Counted from the stretch's first letter, positions 40,645 to 50,572 are shown. The stretch is 64,000 bases of DNA from Natrinema sp. CBA1119 (GCF_002572525.1 NZ_PDBS01000001.1:2976001-3040000); one strand, 5' to 3'. The notes: generated by a model not told the origin, from the letters alone. Numbers and translations are program-made.

Positions 40645-42654
40645 ATGAACGCTGCACATCGAACGAGACCGATCATCATCGTAACTGACGCGCGGGGCCA
40701 GGAGAGCCGTCTTCCGGCCCGTCTCGAGCGGGCCACCGAGAACGACGTTCGAACGGTGCCCGCGAGCGCGGATCTCGAGTCGGCGATGGAGCGACGCGAC
40801 GACGAGCCGGCATCGATTACGCCGAGTGCCGTCGTCATCGAACTCGACTGTCCCGGCGAGATAGAAACCGTGCTCCGGCAAGTCCACGCCAGCCTGGCTG
40901 GCGTGCCGACGATCGTTGCGCCACGCGAGGGCACCGAACGACTCGCCACGGTCGCGCTCCGGGCCGACGCGACCGAGTACGTGCCGACGACGTGCAACGA
41001 GGACCCGATCGATCGGATCGTCTCGACGGTCCGATCTTCCACCTCGGTTCCAGCGGACGGCGGCGACGACCGATATCATCACATCCTCGCGAACGAACTG
41101 CCCGACGAAGCCTTCGTCATCGGCGAGAACGGCACGTATCTCGAGGCGAAGGTTCGGTCCGAATCCGCGGATCTGTACTCGATGCCGGCGGACGACCTCG
41201 TCGGAACCGCACTCGACGACGCGTTCCCCGACGCAGTCGCCGTGAAGTTACAGGAGTGTGTCGATCGGGCGATCCGGTCCGACGACGTCCAGTCGGTCGA
41301 GTACGAGGCGGACACGACCGACGGCCGCCGACAGTTCGAGGCTCGCGTCGTCCCGATCGACGAACGGATTCAGGGCCGGCGCGCCGTCGTCTGGCTGGCG
41401 CGGGATATCACCGAACGCGTCGAGCGCGAGCGGCAACTCCGCTCGCGCCAGGACCAACTCGAGACGCTCAACCGGATCAACGCGGTCGTCCGACGAGTTA
41501 TCGAAACGCTGGTCGAGGCCCCGGCCAGAGACGCCATCGAACGCGAAGTCTGCGAGCAACTCGTCGACTCGGAGCTGTACTGCGGCTCGTGGATCGCCGA
41601 ACGGACCGGGGACGGGCGACTGTCCTACCGGACCGGCGCGGGCGAGGCGGAGACCGTCCTCGAGCGCATTCGCGAGTATCCCGGTGACGATCACGATAAC
41701 CCGGTGGCGAAGGCGGCACAAACCAACGAGTTACGGACGACCAACCGCATTCTCGAGGACGAGTCGATCTCCGACGAATTGCGGGCGGCGGCCCGTGAGG
41801 ACGACGTCAGGTCCGCGATCGCCGTCCCCATCACGCACGAAGACGCGACCTACGGCGTGCTTACCGTGCTCGCGAGTCGCGACGACGCCTTCAGCGAGCG
41901 CGAGCGGGCCGGGTTCAGACTGCTCGGCGAGACGATCGGCTTTACGATCATGGCAGTCAAGAACCGTCAGCTACTCTTCGCCGACTCCGTCGTCGAACTC
42001 GAGTTCCGAATCGACGGCGGCGACACGTTCTCGTTTGACCTCTCGACGAAGTACGGCTGTACTTGCTCGCTCGAGTGGGCCGGCACGACCGCCGGCGGAC
42101 GCACGTTCCAGTACGTGACGATCGATGGGCTGGACGGCGAGACGGTGCTCGAGGAGGCGGCGACCCACGACTCGGTCGAGGAGTGTCGGCTCATCCACGA
42201 CGGGGAGGAGAGCTGCACGATCGAGATGCGACTGTCGAAGTCGGGGGTCCGGACGCTCACGAACCACGGCGCGACGATCCGGGACGTCTCTGTCGAGGGC
42301 GGGGTCGGAACCTGTCTGGTCGAGGTCTCACAGGACGCCGATATCAGGGAGATCGCGGAGGCGCTGACTGTGATCTACGAGAACACCGAACTCGTCGCCA
42401 GACGGGAAGTGGATCGACCGGTCAGGACGGCGGCCGAGCGACGGAACCGGATCCTCGACGGGCTCACTGACCGCCAGCTCACGACGTTGCGACTCGCCTA
42501 CTACAGCGGGTTCTTCGACTGGCCGCGCGAGAGTACCGGCGAGGATATCGCCGACGCGATGGACATCTCGCCGCCGACGATGCACCAGCACCTGCGAAAG
42601 GGACTCAAATCGATTCTCGGTGAATTCTTCGAGGACGGCAGAAACCCTGAGTAG
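40645..42654 (+). CDS. Bat-family sensory transcription regulator (PAS-GAF-HTH10)
   Basis: A 669-aa regulator. Residues 5-130 are a degenerate receiver-like domain (PIIIVTDARGQESRLPARLE); about 140-275 a PAS domain (HHILANELPDEAFVIGENGT ... WLARDITERVERERQL); about 290-450 a GAF domain; about 455-610 the Bat-specific domain (VVELEFRIDGGDTFSFDL); the C-terminus is an HTH-10 (LTDRQLTTLRLAYYSGFFDW, then DISPPTMHQHLRKGL). Proteins of this family (bacterio-opsin activator) sense light, oxygen or redox state. The start at ATG 40645 is chosen over an upstream frame opening at 40588. Confidence 0.92.
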   Translation: MNAAHRTRPIIIVTDARGQESRLPARLERATENDVRTVPASADLESAMERRDDEPASITPSAVVIELDCPGEIETVLRQVHASLAGVPTIVAPREGTERLATVALRADATEYVPTTCNEDPIDRIVSTVRSSTSVPADGGDDRYHHILANELPDEAFVIGENGTYLEAKVRSESADLYSMPADDLVGTALDDAFPDAVAVKLQECVDRAIRSDDVQSVEYEADTTDGRRQFEARVVPIDERIQGRRAVVWLARDITERVERERQLRSRQDQLETLNRINAVVRRVIETLVEAPARDAIEREVCEQLVDSELYCGSWIAERTGDGRLSYRTGAGEAETVLERIREYPGDDHDNPVAKAAQTNELRTTNRILEDESISDELRAAAREDDVRSAIAVPITHEDATYGVLTVLASRDDAFSERERAGFRLLGETIGFTIMAVKNRQLLFADSVVELEFRIDGGDTFSFDLSTKYGCTCSLEWAGTTAGGRTFQYVTIDGLDGETVLEEAATHDSVEECRLIHDGEESCTIEMRLSKSGVRTLTNHGATIRDVSVEGGVGTCLVEVSQDADIREIAEALTVIYENTELVARREVDRPVRTAAERRNRILDGLTDRQLTTLRLAYYSGFFDWPRESTGEDIADAMDISPPTMHQHLRKGLKSILGEFFEDGRNPE

Positions 42655-42918
42655 TCGTTCTCAGCGGCGAACTCGAGCGAGCCGTGAAGCGCCTCACAAC
42701 TGCAGTCGGCGGTCCGTCAACCAGTGAACCCGCATGTCTCTGACTATCACACCCGGTTGAAAGTAACGCTCGCTTAAACGTCGTCCATATGAATCCGAGT
42801 GCCGACGTGCGTGACGGTCGTTCGATGCTGTAGGAATGACCGGGGCCGTTCGAATCGCCCACACCGTTGCCAGTTCGTACGGAAGCTCCAACTCTCGAGC
42901 ACAAGGGGTGGCGACCTC

Positions 42919-43185
42919 GTGGTAGCACTCCCGTTCGAGACCGTTTTCGAGGGGTCGGACGGTCGGTACTACACCGACTGGCAGGTCAGTCAACGGCTTC
43001 GGGACGGCGAGTGGGCGGTTTGTATGTACCAGCGCGCACCGCACCGACAACTGGTCGAAACTGCGGACGACGCGTTGCTCTTGCTCACACCGACCGACCC
43101 AGACGAACTTCCCGACGGGCTCGAGATCCGCGTCATCGAGCGCCGTGCCCGCGTCGTCGATACTCGGCGCGTGCCGCCGCGGTAA
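42919..43185 (+). CDS. Small conserved-looking protein, unknown
   Basis: An 88-aa frame from GTG 42919: VVALPFETVFEGSDGRYYTD, then WQVSQRLRDGEWAVCMYQRA and ETADDALLLLTPTDPDEL. Composition and codon use fit the core genes, and the sequence has regular alternation of strands. A longer frame opens at 42799, but that part is Arg/Cys-rich and unlike a haloarchaeal protein. No family recognised. The 42655-42918 stretch before it holds only a promoter region. Confidence 0.5.
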   Translation: MVALPFETVFEGSDGRYYTDWQVSQRLRDGEWAVCMYQRAPHRQLVETADDALLLLTPTDPDELPDGLEIRVIERRARVVDTRRVPPR

Positions 43186-43298
43186 GTTGCGTCGGCCGAA
43201 CGCACGGATCCCGTCTGTATGGCCCTCGGCACCGCACGTGACCGGGCCCCGGCACGCACTTCGAGGCGGCCGTGTCGGTTACGGATTGAGCAGGCGCA

Positions 43299-44765
43299 AA
43301 GCCTCGCCGTTCACGGCGGGGATACGCGCCGTCGCACGGTGACGCTATCCACTGACGATGGCACGACTGGATATTCCACGCAAACACGAAACCAAACCCT
43401 CAAGTAACTATATTGTCATAGGTTACGCATGGCGAATAAGGTCGTCCCACGCACTTTCAAAGCGAGTCTCCGCAACCACTCGCAAGTGGAGGGCGACCTT
43501 GACTCCCTCGGGTTCTCCGGCTCCAAACTCTGGAATGTTGGACGATGGACCGTTCAGCGCGTCTGGGACGAAATCGAACACATTCCAGAACACGACGAAC
43601 TCACCGCGTACCTCAAGAACCACGAACGCTATGATGACCTACACTCGCAGTCAAGTCAGCGAATTCTGCAAGAACTCGCTGAAGCGTTCCACTCATGGTA
43701 CGGCAAGCGAACCAACGGAGACACCCGAGCCAATCCACCCGGCTACCGCAAACACGGCGACGAACACCCACGCTCCACCATCACGTTCAAAAATAAAGGG
43801 TTCAAACTTGACACAGAAAACAACCGCGTCCGCCTCTCCAAAGGCAAGAACACGAAAGACTACTGGTCCGACTTCGCACTCTGTGAGTACGAAACGCGGC
43901 CGGATGTCGACCTCCCTACTGTAGAGAGTGTTCAACAAGTCCGCGCGGTATGGACGGGCGACAAGTGGGAACTCCACTTCGTCTGCCGCGTCGAAATCGA
44001 AGTCGCCGACGCCCCCGGCGAATCAACCGTCGGAATCGACCTCGGCATTTGCACGTTTGCTGCACTTGCCTACGAAGATGAAACTGCGGAATTGTACCCG
44101 CTTGGCTGTCTGAAAGAAGACGGCTACTACTTCAGCAAGCACATCGCGAACTGCGATGACTCTTCGTCAGAGCGGGCGGAGCAACTCCACCGTAAGTGGT
44201 CGAATCGCCGCACTCACTACTTCCACGCTCTCGCGAAACACATCGTCGAACAGTGTGTGGAGAAACGAGTGGGTTCCATCACTATCGGTGACTTGAGTGG
44301 AGTTCGTGAAGACGAAGATGACGAAGTGAAAAACTGGGGAACGCACGGCAATCTTGATTTGCATGGCTGGGCGTTCGACCGGTTCACGAACATTCTCACG
44401 TACAAGGCTGAGATGCAGGGTGTCGAGGTGAACCCTGTGTCCGAGCGTGACACGTCGAAAACGTGCTCGTGTTGTGGGCGGGAGCGGGATTCGAATCGTG
44501 TGGAGCGTGGGTTGTACGTATGTGATTCGTGTGAGTTGGTTGCGAATGCGGATGTGAACGGGGCGGAGAATATTCGGCAAGTACCTCTGAGTCCGTCGGC
44601 TGTTTCGGCCGCGGATAGGAGTAACGGCTGGTTGGCGCAGCCTTCGACAGTCTTGTTTGACAAGGAAACTGGCGCGTTCGTACCTCAAGAACAAGTCCGC
44701 TCGTAGACCTTAATATCCCAACGCGGTCGGGAATCCTCGCGCTTCAGCGCGGGGAGGACGTCAAC
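43299..44765 (+). mobile_element. IS200/IS605-type element with tnpB only
   Basis: A terminal hairpin CCTCGCCGTTCACGGCGGGG lies at 43302-43321 before tnpB, and GGGAATCCTCGCGCTTCAGC followed by GCGGGGAGGACGTCAACG (about 44729-44766) lies after it. No tnpA. It is the only IS in the GC-rich core half. Confidence 0.6.
43429..44706 (+). CDS. tnpB: TnpB with altered RuvC-II motif
   Basis: A 425-aa TnpB with a full length range. RuvC-I Asp204 is in GIDLGICTFAAL, RuvC-III Asp375 in VANADVNGAENI, and the zinc finger CSCCGRERD ... YVCDSCE is complete. At RuvC-II the family motif is I-x-(I/F)-E-(D/N)-L; here it is ITIGDLSGV, with Gly287 where the catalytic Glu should be. It may be inactive as a nuclease or use another acidic residue (Asp288 is next to it). 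Start ATG 43429 follows an AACTATATT box. The tail after 385 is Ser-rich and variable. Confidence 0.87.
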   Translation: MANKVVPRTFKASLRNHSQVEGDLDSLGFSGSKLWNVGRWTVQRVWDEIEHIPEHDELTAYLKNHERYDDLHSQSSQRILQELAEAFHSWYGKRTNGDTRANPPGYRKHGDEHPRSTITFKNKGFKLDTENNRVRLSKGKNTKDYWSDFALCEYETRPDVDLPTVESVQQVRAVWTGDKWELHFVCRVEIEVADAPGESTVGIDLGICTFAALAYEDETAELYPLGCLKEDGYYFSKHIANCDDSSSERAEQLHRKWSNRRTHYFHALAKHIVEQCVEKRVGSITIGDLSGVREDEDDEVKNWGTHGNLDLHGWAFDRFTNILTYKAEMQGVEVNPVSERDTSKTCSCCGRERDSNRVERGLYVCDSCELVANADVNGAENIRQVPLSPSAVSAADRSNGWLAQPSTVLFDKETGAFVPQEQVRS

Positions 44766-44802
44766 GTGGTCCGTATCGCAGGGAGCGACCAACAGTTAAC
44801 GC

Positions 44803-45606
44803 GTGTCCATAGACACCCGCAGACACTCCGACCTCGTTGCGAGACGCACGCTCGTGAAACGCCGTGTGTTCCTCGGGACGGTCGGATCGACGGCCTCGTT
44901 CGGGACGCTGGCGTATGCGACACGTAGGACGAGCGACACGCTCGAGGTGCGGATCTGGCTCTCCGAACAGGCCGCTACCTACGACGGAGTCGGCGATCGG
45001 ATTCGATCGTATCTCGACGAAACCCTCTCCCTCAAGTACTGGGCACTCGAGGCTTCGATCGGCGGAACCGTCTCGGTTTCGACCGAAGACGCCGCACGCC
45101 TCACTCGCCGTGGGGAGTGGCCCGTGGCAGTCGCGGCGGGGACGCTCGGCGGGCGCAACCTCGAGCCCGCGTCGGACGTCAACCTGCTGGTGACCGACGG
45201 GGGGATGGAACAGGCTCCAACCGGATACGGCGTGCCTCACATCGCATCGGTCGGCGGGGCCCGACATCTCGCCGCCCTCGAGTCGTTCGACGACGTGGTC
45301 ACCGACGACGCCCGCGCGATCGCGCCGAACACGACGCCAGTGCGGACGATGCAGGTCCTCCTCCACGAGATCGGACACGCGCTCGGTCTGAACCACCAAG
45401 ACGGCGTCGCGTTCGTGTACGACGGTGCCCTGACCGCGACGCCGATGCTCAGCAGTTACGCGTGGGATCCCGCGTACAAGAGTGACGCATCACCGTGTGG
45501 GTCGGCGATCCCCGCCGCTGCAGACCGGGAACGGACGCTCAGCTTCGCCTTTTCGGCCTGTGCCCGCCGCCGTCTCGCCAGCTACGACGGGGAGATCCCC
45601 TTCTGA
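44803..45606 (+). CDS. Tat-exported metzincin-like zinc protease
   Basis: A 267-aa protein with a Tat-like signal in its first 40 residues (VKRRVFLGTVGSTASFGTLA). The zinc-binding motif HEIGHALGLNH (His188, His192, His198) is the extended HExxHxxGxxH of metzincins, and about 35 residues on SSYAWDPAYKSD may hold the Met-turn region (TPMLSSY). Between signal and motif lies a domain with SEQAATYDGVGDRIRSYLDE. Size and motif suggest a small secreted peptidase. The start is uncertain: ATG 44803 or a GTG at VKRRVFLG. Lies directly behind the TnpB element end. Confidence 0.78.
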   Translation: MSIDTRRHSDLVARRTLVKRRVFLGTVGSTASFGTLAYATRRTSDTLEVRIWLSEQAATYDGVGDRIRSYLDETLSLKYWALEASIGGTVSVSTEDAARLTRRGEWPVAVAAGTLGGRNLEPASDVNLLVTDGGMEQAPTGYGVPHIASVGGARHLAALESFDDVVTDDARAIAPNTTPVRTMQVLLHEIGHALGLNHQDGVAFVYDGALTATPMLSSYAWDPAYKSDASPCGSAIPAAADRERTLSFAFSACARRRLASYDGEIPF

Positions 45607-45728
45607 CTCGCGGTGACCGAAGTTGTGACTATTTGACGGATGCCGCGACCGACTCGCCGTTGCGGAACTCGGTACGACGCCGACTCGAGACGGAGTGAAG
45701 GCGGCCGAATACGGGCCGCGTCGTCAGG

Positions 45729-46076
45729 TCACTCGTCGGATTCGTCGTCGTTTTCGCCGCGGGCGAAACTCGCCTGTGCCTCCCCCTGCTCGGCACTGGC
45801 ACTCGGGCCTTCGATGAGCGCCTCGAAGTCGTCGGCTTCGTCGTACTGGTCCTGGTAGACTAGCGCCGCCTTCCCCGTCGAGGAGATCTCGTACAGCCCG
45901 GATCGCTCCGCGGGACCGATCTTGCGGACGAGACCGTAGTCCTCTAACACCGGCAGTCTGGTATTGATGTTCTTCCGGCTCTTTCCCGTATGCGCGGCCA
46001 GGTTCGTTGCGACGTTTCGACCCTTGTCCTCGAGCGCCTCGAGGATCAGGAAATCAGTTGGTTGTCGGAGTTTCAC
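45729..46076 (-). CDS. PhiH1 repressor-like winged-helix protein
   Basis: A 115-aa winged-helix protein: MKLRQPTDFLILEALEDKGR, NVATNLAAHTGKSRKNINTR, LPVLEDYGLVRKIGPAERSG, LYEISSTGKAAL, the pattern of the haloarchaeal PhiH1 repressor-like family, followed by an acidic tail. It is likely a DNA-binding regulator with unknown target. Its start is preceded by a run of CTTTC/GAAAG repeats (46077-46090). Confidence 0.82.
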   Translation of the reverse strand: MKLRQPTDFLILEALEDKGRNVATNLAAHTGKSRKNINTRLPVLEDYGLVRKIGPAERSGLYEISSTGKAALVYQDQYDEADDFEALIEGPSASAEQGEAQASFARGENDDESDE

Positions 46077-46291
46077 TCTCTTTCACTCTCGTACCGTACT
46101 ATATTTCCAGTGGTAACTAATACTTTCGGCTCGAACGTTCCTGTAACTTCTGGTTATTTGATTCAGTTAGGATAGTAATGCAGGACCAGTTACCCGACGA
46201 AATGGCGTCTGATAGATGTTTGGCGCGTAACGATGGTGTGGCTCGTAACGGTAGTGCAGTTCCTCCAACGATATCATTCCCCTCGAAATCG

Positions 46292-47140
46292 TTACTGTGC
46301 CTCGATAGGGGTCGCGGTGGGCACATCGGACCGAGCGACCAGATCGGCTCCGGTCGATCCCAGCCACGAGAGAAACGACGCGACCTCGGCCGGCGACTCC
46401 ACCCGACAGGACGCGCTCGAGGGCGCGTCGTCACCAACCCGGACCCCGATCCCGTCCGGTTCGACCGCCTGGAACGCCGACTCGTCGGTGACGTCGTCCC
46501 CGATATATATGCTGGCGGTCGCCGGCGGTTCGTCCGCGGCGATCAGTTCGACGGCGTTGCCCTTTCCCCACGGGAAGTCCGGTCCGATCTCGAGGATCCG
46601 TTTCCCCGCCGAAATCTCGAGGGCGTCGCCGCCGAAGCGCTCGACCACCTCGCGGGTGATGCGGCGGGCGATCGGTTCGGCGGCCGACGGGACGGATCTG
46701 AAGTGGACCGTCCCGGTCAGGCGCTTGTTTTCGATCCGGCAGTTCGGAACGGGGCGGAGCGCGGTCTCGAGAACGGCGCAGATCCGATCGAGGCGGGCGG
46801 CGCGTTTGCGCGCGACCGGATGGACGGCGATCGTTCCCGTGCGCGCGAGCTCGAGGCCGTGGTTTCCGGCGTAGATCGACGGCCCGTCGATGCGTTTGCG
46901 GACGTCCGTGAGCGCGCGGCCGCTGACGACCGCCGTCGTCACCGATGACGTGTCTGCCAGTGTCGCTACCGCAGACCGATTCTGTTCGGTCGGAACCGCG
47001 GCGTCCGGATCCTCGACGATCGGCGCGAGCGTGCCGTCGAAATCCAGACAGACGAGCAACCCCTCCGCCCGCTCGAGTGTCTCTCGAATCCGGGGCAGAT
47101 GCTCGTCGATCGGCAGCGGTGGTGACTCGGTCCTCGTCAT
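46292..47140 (-). CDS. otsB: Trehalose-6-phosphate phosphatase
   Basis: A 282-aa HAD-type phosphatase that removes phosphate from trehalose-6-phosphate. HAD motif I is LVCLDFDGTLAPI, motif II VVSGRALTDV, motif IV region SIYIGDDVTDESAFQAV. Trehalose is a compatible solute in Natrialbales-type haloarchaea. It follows otsA by 3 bases on the same strand, so the two enzymes are made together. Confidence 0.93.
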   Translation of the reverse strand: MTRTESPPLPIDEHLPRIRETLERAEGLLVCLDFDGTLAPIVEDPDAAVPTEQNRSAVATLADTSSVTTAVVSGRALTDVRKRIDGPSIYAGNHGLELARTGTIAVHPVARKRAARLDRICAVLETALRPVPNCRIENKRLTGTVHFRSVPSAAEPIARRITREVVERFGGDALEISAGKRILEIGPDFPWGKGNAVELIAADEPPATASIYIGDDVTDESAFQAVEPDGIGVRVGDDAPSSASCRVESPAEVASFLSWLGSTGADLVARSDVPTATPIEAQ

Positions 47141-47143
47141 CGA

Positions 47144-48847
47144 CTATATTGGTGGCGTGGGTTCGCGGGAGTCCGAATCGCGTTCGGACCGCGGTTCGGT
47201 CGTCCGGGAATCGTCGTGGACACGTCGGATCCAGTCGAACTGCGTCTCCATCCACGACTCGATGTCCCCGTCGAAGACGCGCTGACGAAGCGTGTTCATT
47301 CGCCGTTGGCGTTCGTATGTGGATAGGGAGAGAGCGTGCTCGATCTGGGCCGCGAACCTGTCGGTATCGGTCGGATCGATCGTTAGTGCGTGCGAACCGA
47401 GCTGCTCGTGGGCTCCGGTCCGGTCGCTCAGCAACAATGCGGAGTCGCCGTCGACGCTCGCGGCGACGTACTCCTGTGCGACCAGATTCATCCCGTCGAT
47501 CAGCGGACTTACGACCATCACGTCCGCGTGTCGATAGAGCGCACAGATGTCCTCGCGCGGCAACACGTCCTCCGTGTAGACGATCGGCCGCCAGTCGGCG
47601 GTCTCGAAGCGTCGATTGATCCGCTGGACCTCGCTGCGGACGAGTTCGCCGTAGCGTTCGTAGGTCTCGATATCTGTCCGGGAGGGCGTCGCCTTCTGAA
47701 TGAACGTGAACTCACCGCGCCAGTCCGGGTTCCGCTCGAAGAACCGCTCGAGCGCCGCCAGCCGCTCCGGAATCCCCTTGCTGTAGTCGAGGCGGTCGAG
47801 CCCCAGTCCGACCGCGGTCCCCTTCGGGATTCCGTACTCCTCGAACAGGGCGGAGAGGCGGTCCAGATCAGCCGATCGTGCGTCCCGGTCGTACGATTCG
47901 GCGTCGACGCCCATCGGTGTCGCGACGACGCGGGTCGTCCGCCCGTCGTACCGGATCGTTCGACGAGCGAAGTCGACGGACGCACTCGGCAGGAACTGAT
48001 CGACGCACTGCAGGAACTGATCGGCGTACCGATCGACGTGAAAGCCCAGCAGATCGTTCCCGAGCAGCCCCTCGAGGACGTGGCCACCTGCCGGACAGCG
48101 CTGGAAGGTTTCCGGCGTCGGCCACGGAATGTGCCAGAAGTGAGCGACGGTCGCGCTCTCGGGGATCGAGTTCCGGATCATCCGCGGCGCGAGCGCGAGG
48201 TGGTAGTCCTGCAGCCAGATCACCGAGTCGTCCTCGGCGTGCTCGCCGACCGCGTCGGCGAACTGTTCGTTGACCGTCCGATACCACTCGAAGTCGTTCG
48301 CTCGATCCTCGATCAGGTCGGGAAAGCCGTGGCAGAGCGGCCAGAGCACGCGATTACTGAACCCGTAGTAGTAGGACTCGACCGCCTCCTCGGATAGCTC
48401 GAGCCGTTGGAGCGTGTACGCCTCTTCGTCCGGCGGGACGGCAACGCAGTTTCGCTCGTCCGTGACAGCGAAGTCGGCGTCGCCGTCGCCCCAGGCGATC
48501 CATGTTCCGTCGGTTGCCTGAACCACGGGATCGAGGCCGGCAGTCAGCCCACCGGTCGGTTCGTCGACCGTGATGGACCGCTGTGTTCCCGTCTGCGCCC
48601 CGCCGTTCGTTCCCGCCGGCGGGCTCTCGTCGGTGTCCGCGGGATCGGACGCCCGTTCCGCGGTCGGCTCGTCTTCATACTTATGACGATACGGTTGCCG
48701 GTTCGAGACCACGATCAACGAACCGGGACAGGTGGGGCCGTCGTCGTCGGACGTTTCGTCCGCTCGTCCGCGGCCGTCGGCCCGAAGCTGTCGACTGTGC
48801 ACAAGCATCGACGACAACCGCTCGGTAACTCGCATTCGCTGAGACAA
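47144..48847 (-). CDS. otsA: Trehalose-6-phosphate synthase
   Basis: A 567-aa GT20 glycosyltransferase that joins UDP-glucose (or another NDP-glucose) with glucose-6-phosphate. Landmarks: LIVVSNRQPYRHKYEDE, SVIWLQDYHLALAPRMIRNS, FWHIPWPTPETFQRCP, LLGFHVDRYADQFL, LGLDRLDYSKGIPERLAALE and LSDRTGAHEQLG. An acidic loop (about 62-95) is specific to haloarchaea. The start could be ATG 48847 or one of two ATGs 4 or 13 codons later. First gene of the otsA-otsB operon. Confidence 0.93.
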   Translation of the reverse strand: MSQRMRVTERLSSMLVHSRQLRADGRGRADETSDDDGPTCPGSLIVVSNRQPYRHKYEDEPTAERASDPADTDESPPAGTNGGAQTGTQRSITVDEPTGGLTAGLDPVVQATDGTWIAWGDGDADFAVTDERNCVAVPPDEEAYTLQRLELSEEAVESYYYGFSNRVLWPLCHGFPDLIEDRANDFEWYRTVNEQFADAVGEHAEDDSVIWLQDYHLALAPRMIRNSIPESATVAHFWHIPWPTPETFQRCPAGGHVLEGLLGNDLLGFHVDRYADQFLQCVDQFLPSASVDFARRTIRYDGRTTRVVATPMGVDAESYDRDARSADLDRLSALFEEYGIPKGTAVGLGLDRLDYSKGIPERLAALERFFERNPDWRGEFTFIQKATPSRTDIETYERYGELVRSEVQRINRRFETADWRPIVYTEDVLPREDICALYRHADVMVVSPLIDGMNLVAQEYVAASVDGDSALLLSDRTGAHEQLGSHALTIDPTDTDRFAAQIEHALSLSTYERQRRMNTLRQRVFDGDIESWMETQFDWIRRVHDDSRTTEPRSERDSDSREPTPPI

Positions 48848-49272
48848 CAGAGCGCCCCGACTGGTTGCTTCGCGGCCTGCGACCGCAGGGACGCTAATAG
48901 GTTCCCGCTACTACTCGCGTCCGGCCGACTATCCGCTCGAGGAGACAGTCGCCGATCGGCACTAACCCGGTGCTGGCGGCGAGGTCGTTACGGTCCGCCA
49001 ACGGATCGCTCGGGACTGATTCGACTCTGTGATTAGCAAGCGGTGCTCGATAAAGGGAAGCAGCGTATCGCTCCAGCTCCATTCACACCGTCCATCGAGG
49101 GTCACTTCGATCGACGGACGCTGAGACGCTGGTGGTCCTCCGGATCGTCGGTTTCGCCGCGTCCGACTCCTCGAGCCACGACCAGAACGCTGATCTCCGG
49201 CGTGCATACCGCCCTCTCTGCTCTCGTTTCGGCAACCAAACGTTGATTTCTCGCTCGAGCGAACCCCACTCC
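48848..49272. other. Intergenic DNA between otsA and the M24 peptidase gene
   Basis: Both flanking genes are transcribed outwards, so this stretch holds two promoters. No gene, RNA or repeat that I can support. Frames found here are GC-rich shadows. Confidence 0.4.
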
Positions 49273-50421
49273 ATGAAACCGCCGTTCGAAACACGGATCG
49301 CGGCCTGTCAGGATCGCCTCGCGGCGGCCGGAGCCGACCTGATGGTCTGTTTCCCGAGCCCGAATCTGACCTACCTGACCGGATTCGCGGAATCGCCGTC
49401 TGAACGGCACCTGTTGCTGTTCGTTCCCGCGCGCGGCGATCCCGCGCTCGTCGCGCCGGCGATGTACGAGGCCGAACTCTCCGACCTGCCGATCGCGGAC
49501 CTGAAACTACAATGGTGGACTGATTCCGACGACCCGCTCGAGGCCGTCGAAACCGTTTTGGAAGCCGATTCGCTGGGCGGCCCCGATTCGGCGACCGTGC
49601 TCGTCGACGATCGAATGTGGGCGACGTTCACGCAGGACCTCCGAGAACTGCTCCCCGACGCCGACTTCGGGCTCGCGAGTACCGTCCTCGAGCCGTTGCG
49701 GATCCGCAAGGACGAAGTCGAACTCGCGGCGCTCCGCCGGGCCGGCGAACTCGCAGATCGCGTTTCGCTCGAGATTCGCGAGCGCGGTGATGAACTGCTT
49801 GGGATGACCGAAGCCGAACTGGCGGCCGAGATCGACCGTTTGCTCGCGGCGGACGGCGGCGAGGAACCGGCCTTCGAGACGATCGTCGCGAGCGGCCCGA
49901 ACGGGGCTCGCCCGCACCACCACGGCGGTTCGCGCGAGATCGAATCGGGCGATCCCGTCGTCCTCGATTTCGGTGCATTCGTCGCGGCCGATCTCGAGGC
50001 GGGAACCGGTCTGTATCCGGGCGATCAGACCCGAACGATCGTCGTCGGCGAGCCGCCCGCGGAGTACGAGCGCGTTCACGACACCGTCAGGGAAGCACAG
50101 CGAGCCGCAATCGACGCCGTCGAGCCGGGGGTCACCGCCGGGTCGATCGACCGCGCCGCCCGATCGGTTATCGAGGACGCCGGCTACGGCGACGCCTTCG
50201 CCCATCGGACCGGCCACGGGGTCGGCCTCGAGGTGCACGAACCACCCTACATCGCGGCGGGCAACGACCGTGAACTCAAGCCGGGGATGGTCTTCAGCGT
50301 CGAACCGGGGATCTACCTCGAGGGCGAGTTCGGCGTCAGAATAGAGGACCTCGTCGCGGTGACCGAGGACGGTTCCGAGCGGTTGAACGAGACGCCGCGC
50401 GGCTGGGAGACCGGCCGGTGA
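49273..50421 (+). CDS. M24-family Xaa-Pro dipeptidase/aminopeptidase
   Basis: A 382-aa metallopeptidase. The N-terminal creatinase-like domain spans 1-140; the pita-bread domain follows with ligands in VVLDFGAF (Asp), GDQTRT (Asp), THRTGHGVGLEVHEPP-type box HRTGHGVGLEVHE (His), SVEPGIYLEGEFG (Glu) and GVRIEDL (Glu). All five metal-binding residues are present. It removes N-terminal residues next to proline. ATG 49273 fits the conserved start (MKPPFETRIAACQDRLAAAG); a frame extension upstream is not conserved. Confidence 0.92.
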   Translation: MKPPFETRIAACQDRLAAAGADLMVCFPSPNLTYLTGFAESPSERHLLLFVPARGDPALVAPAMYEAELSDLPIADLKLQWWTDSDDPLEAVETVLEADSLGGPDSATVLVDDRMWATFTQDLRELLPDADFGLASTVLEPLRIRKDEVELAALRRAGELADRVSLEIRERGDELLGMTEAELAAEIDRLLAADGGEEPAFETIVASGPNGARPHHHGGSREIESGDPVVLDFGAFVAADLEAGTGLYPGDQTRTIVVGEPPAEYERVHDTVREAQRAAIDAVEPGVTAGSIDRAARSVIEDAGYGDAFAHRTGHGVGLEVHEPPYIAAGNDRELKPGMVFSVEPGIYLEGEFGVRIEDLVAVTEDGSERLNETPRGWETGR

Positions 50422-50572
50422 GTCGAAACGGCGAGCCGCTGCGAGCAAACGCTGCGGTCAGGGGGACGACTACGGCGTCGATACCGTCCGTCGAGAACCT
50501 GAATTCGAATCGCCGTCAGTCACGTCGTTTCAGTTGTCTCAAACGCCGTTTCACCTGTGTCAGACGCGCCAT

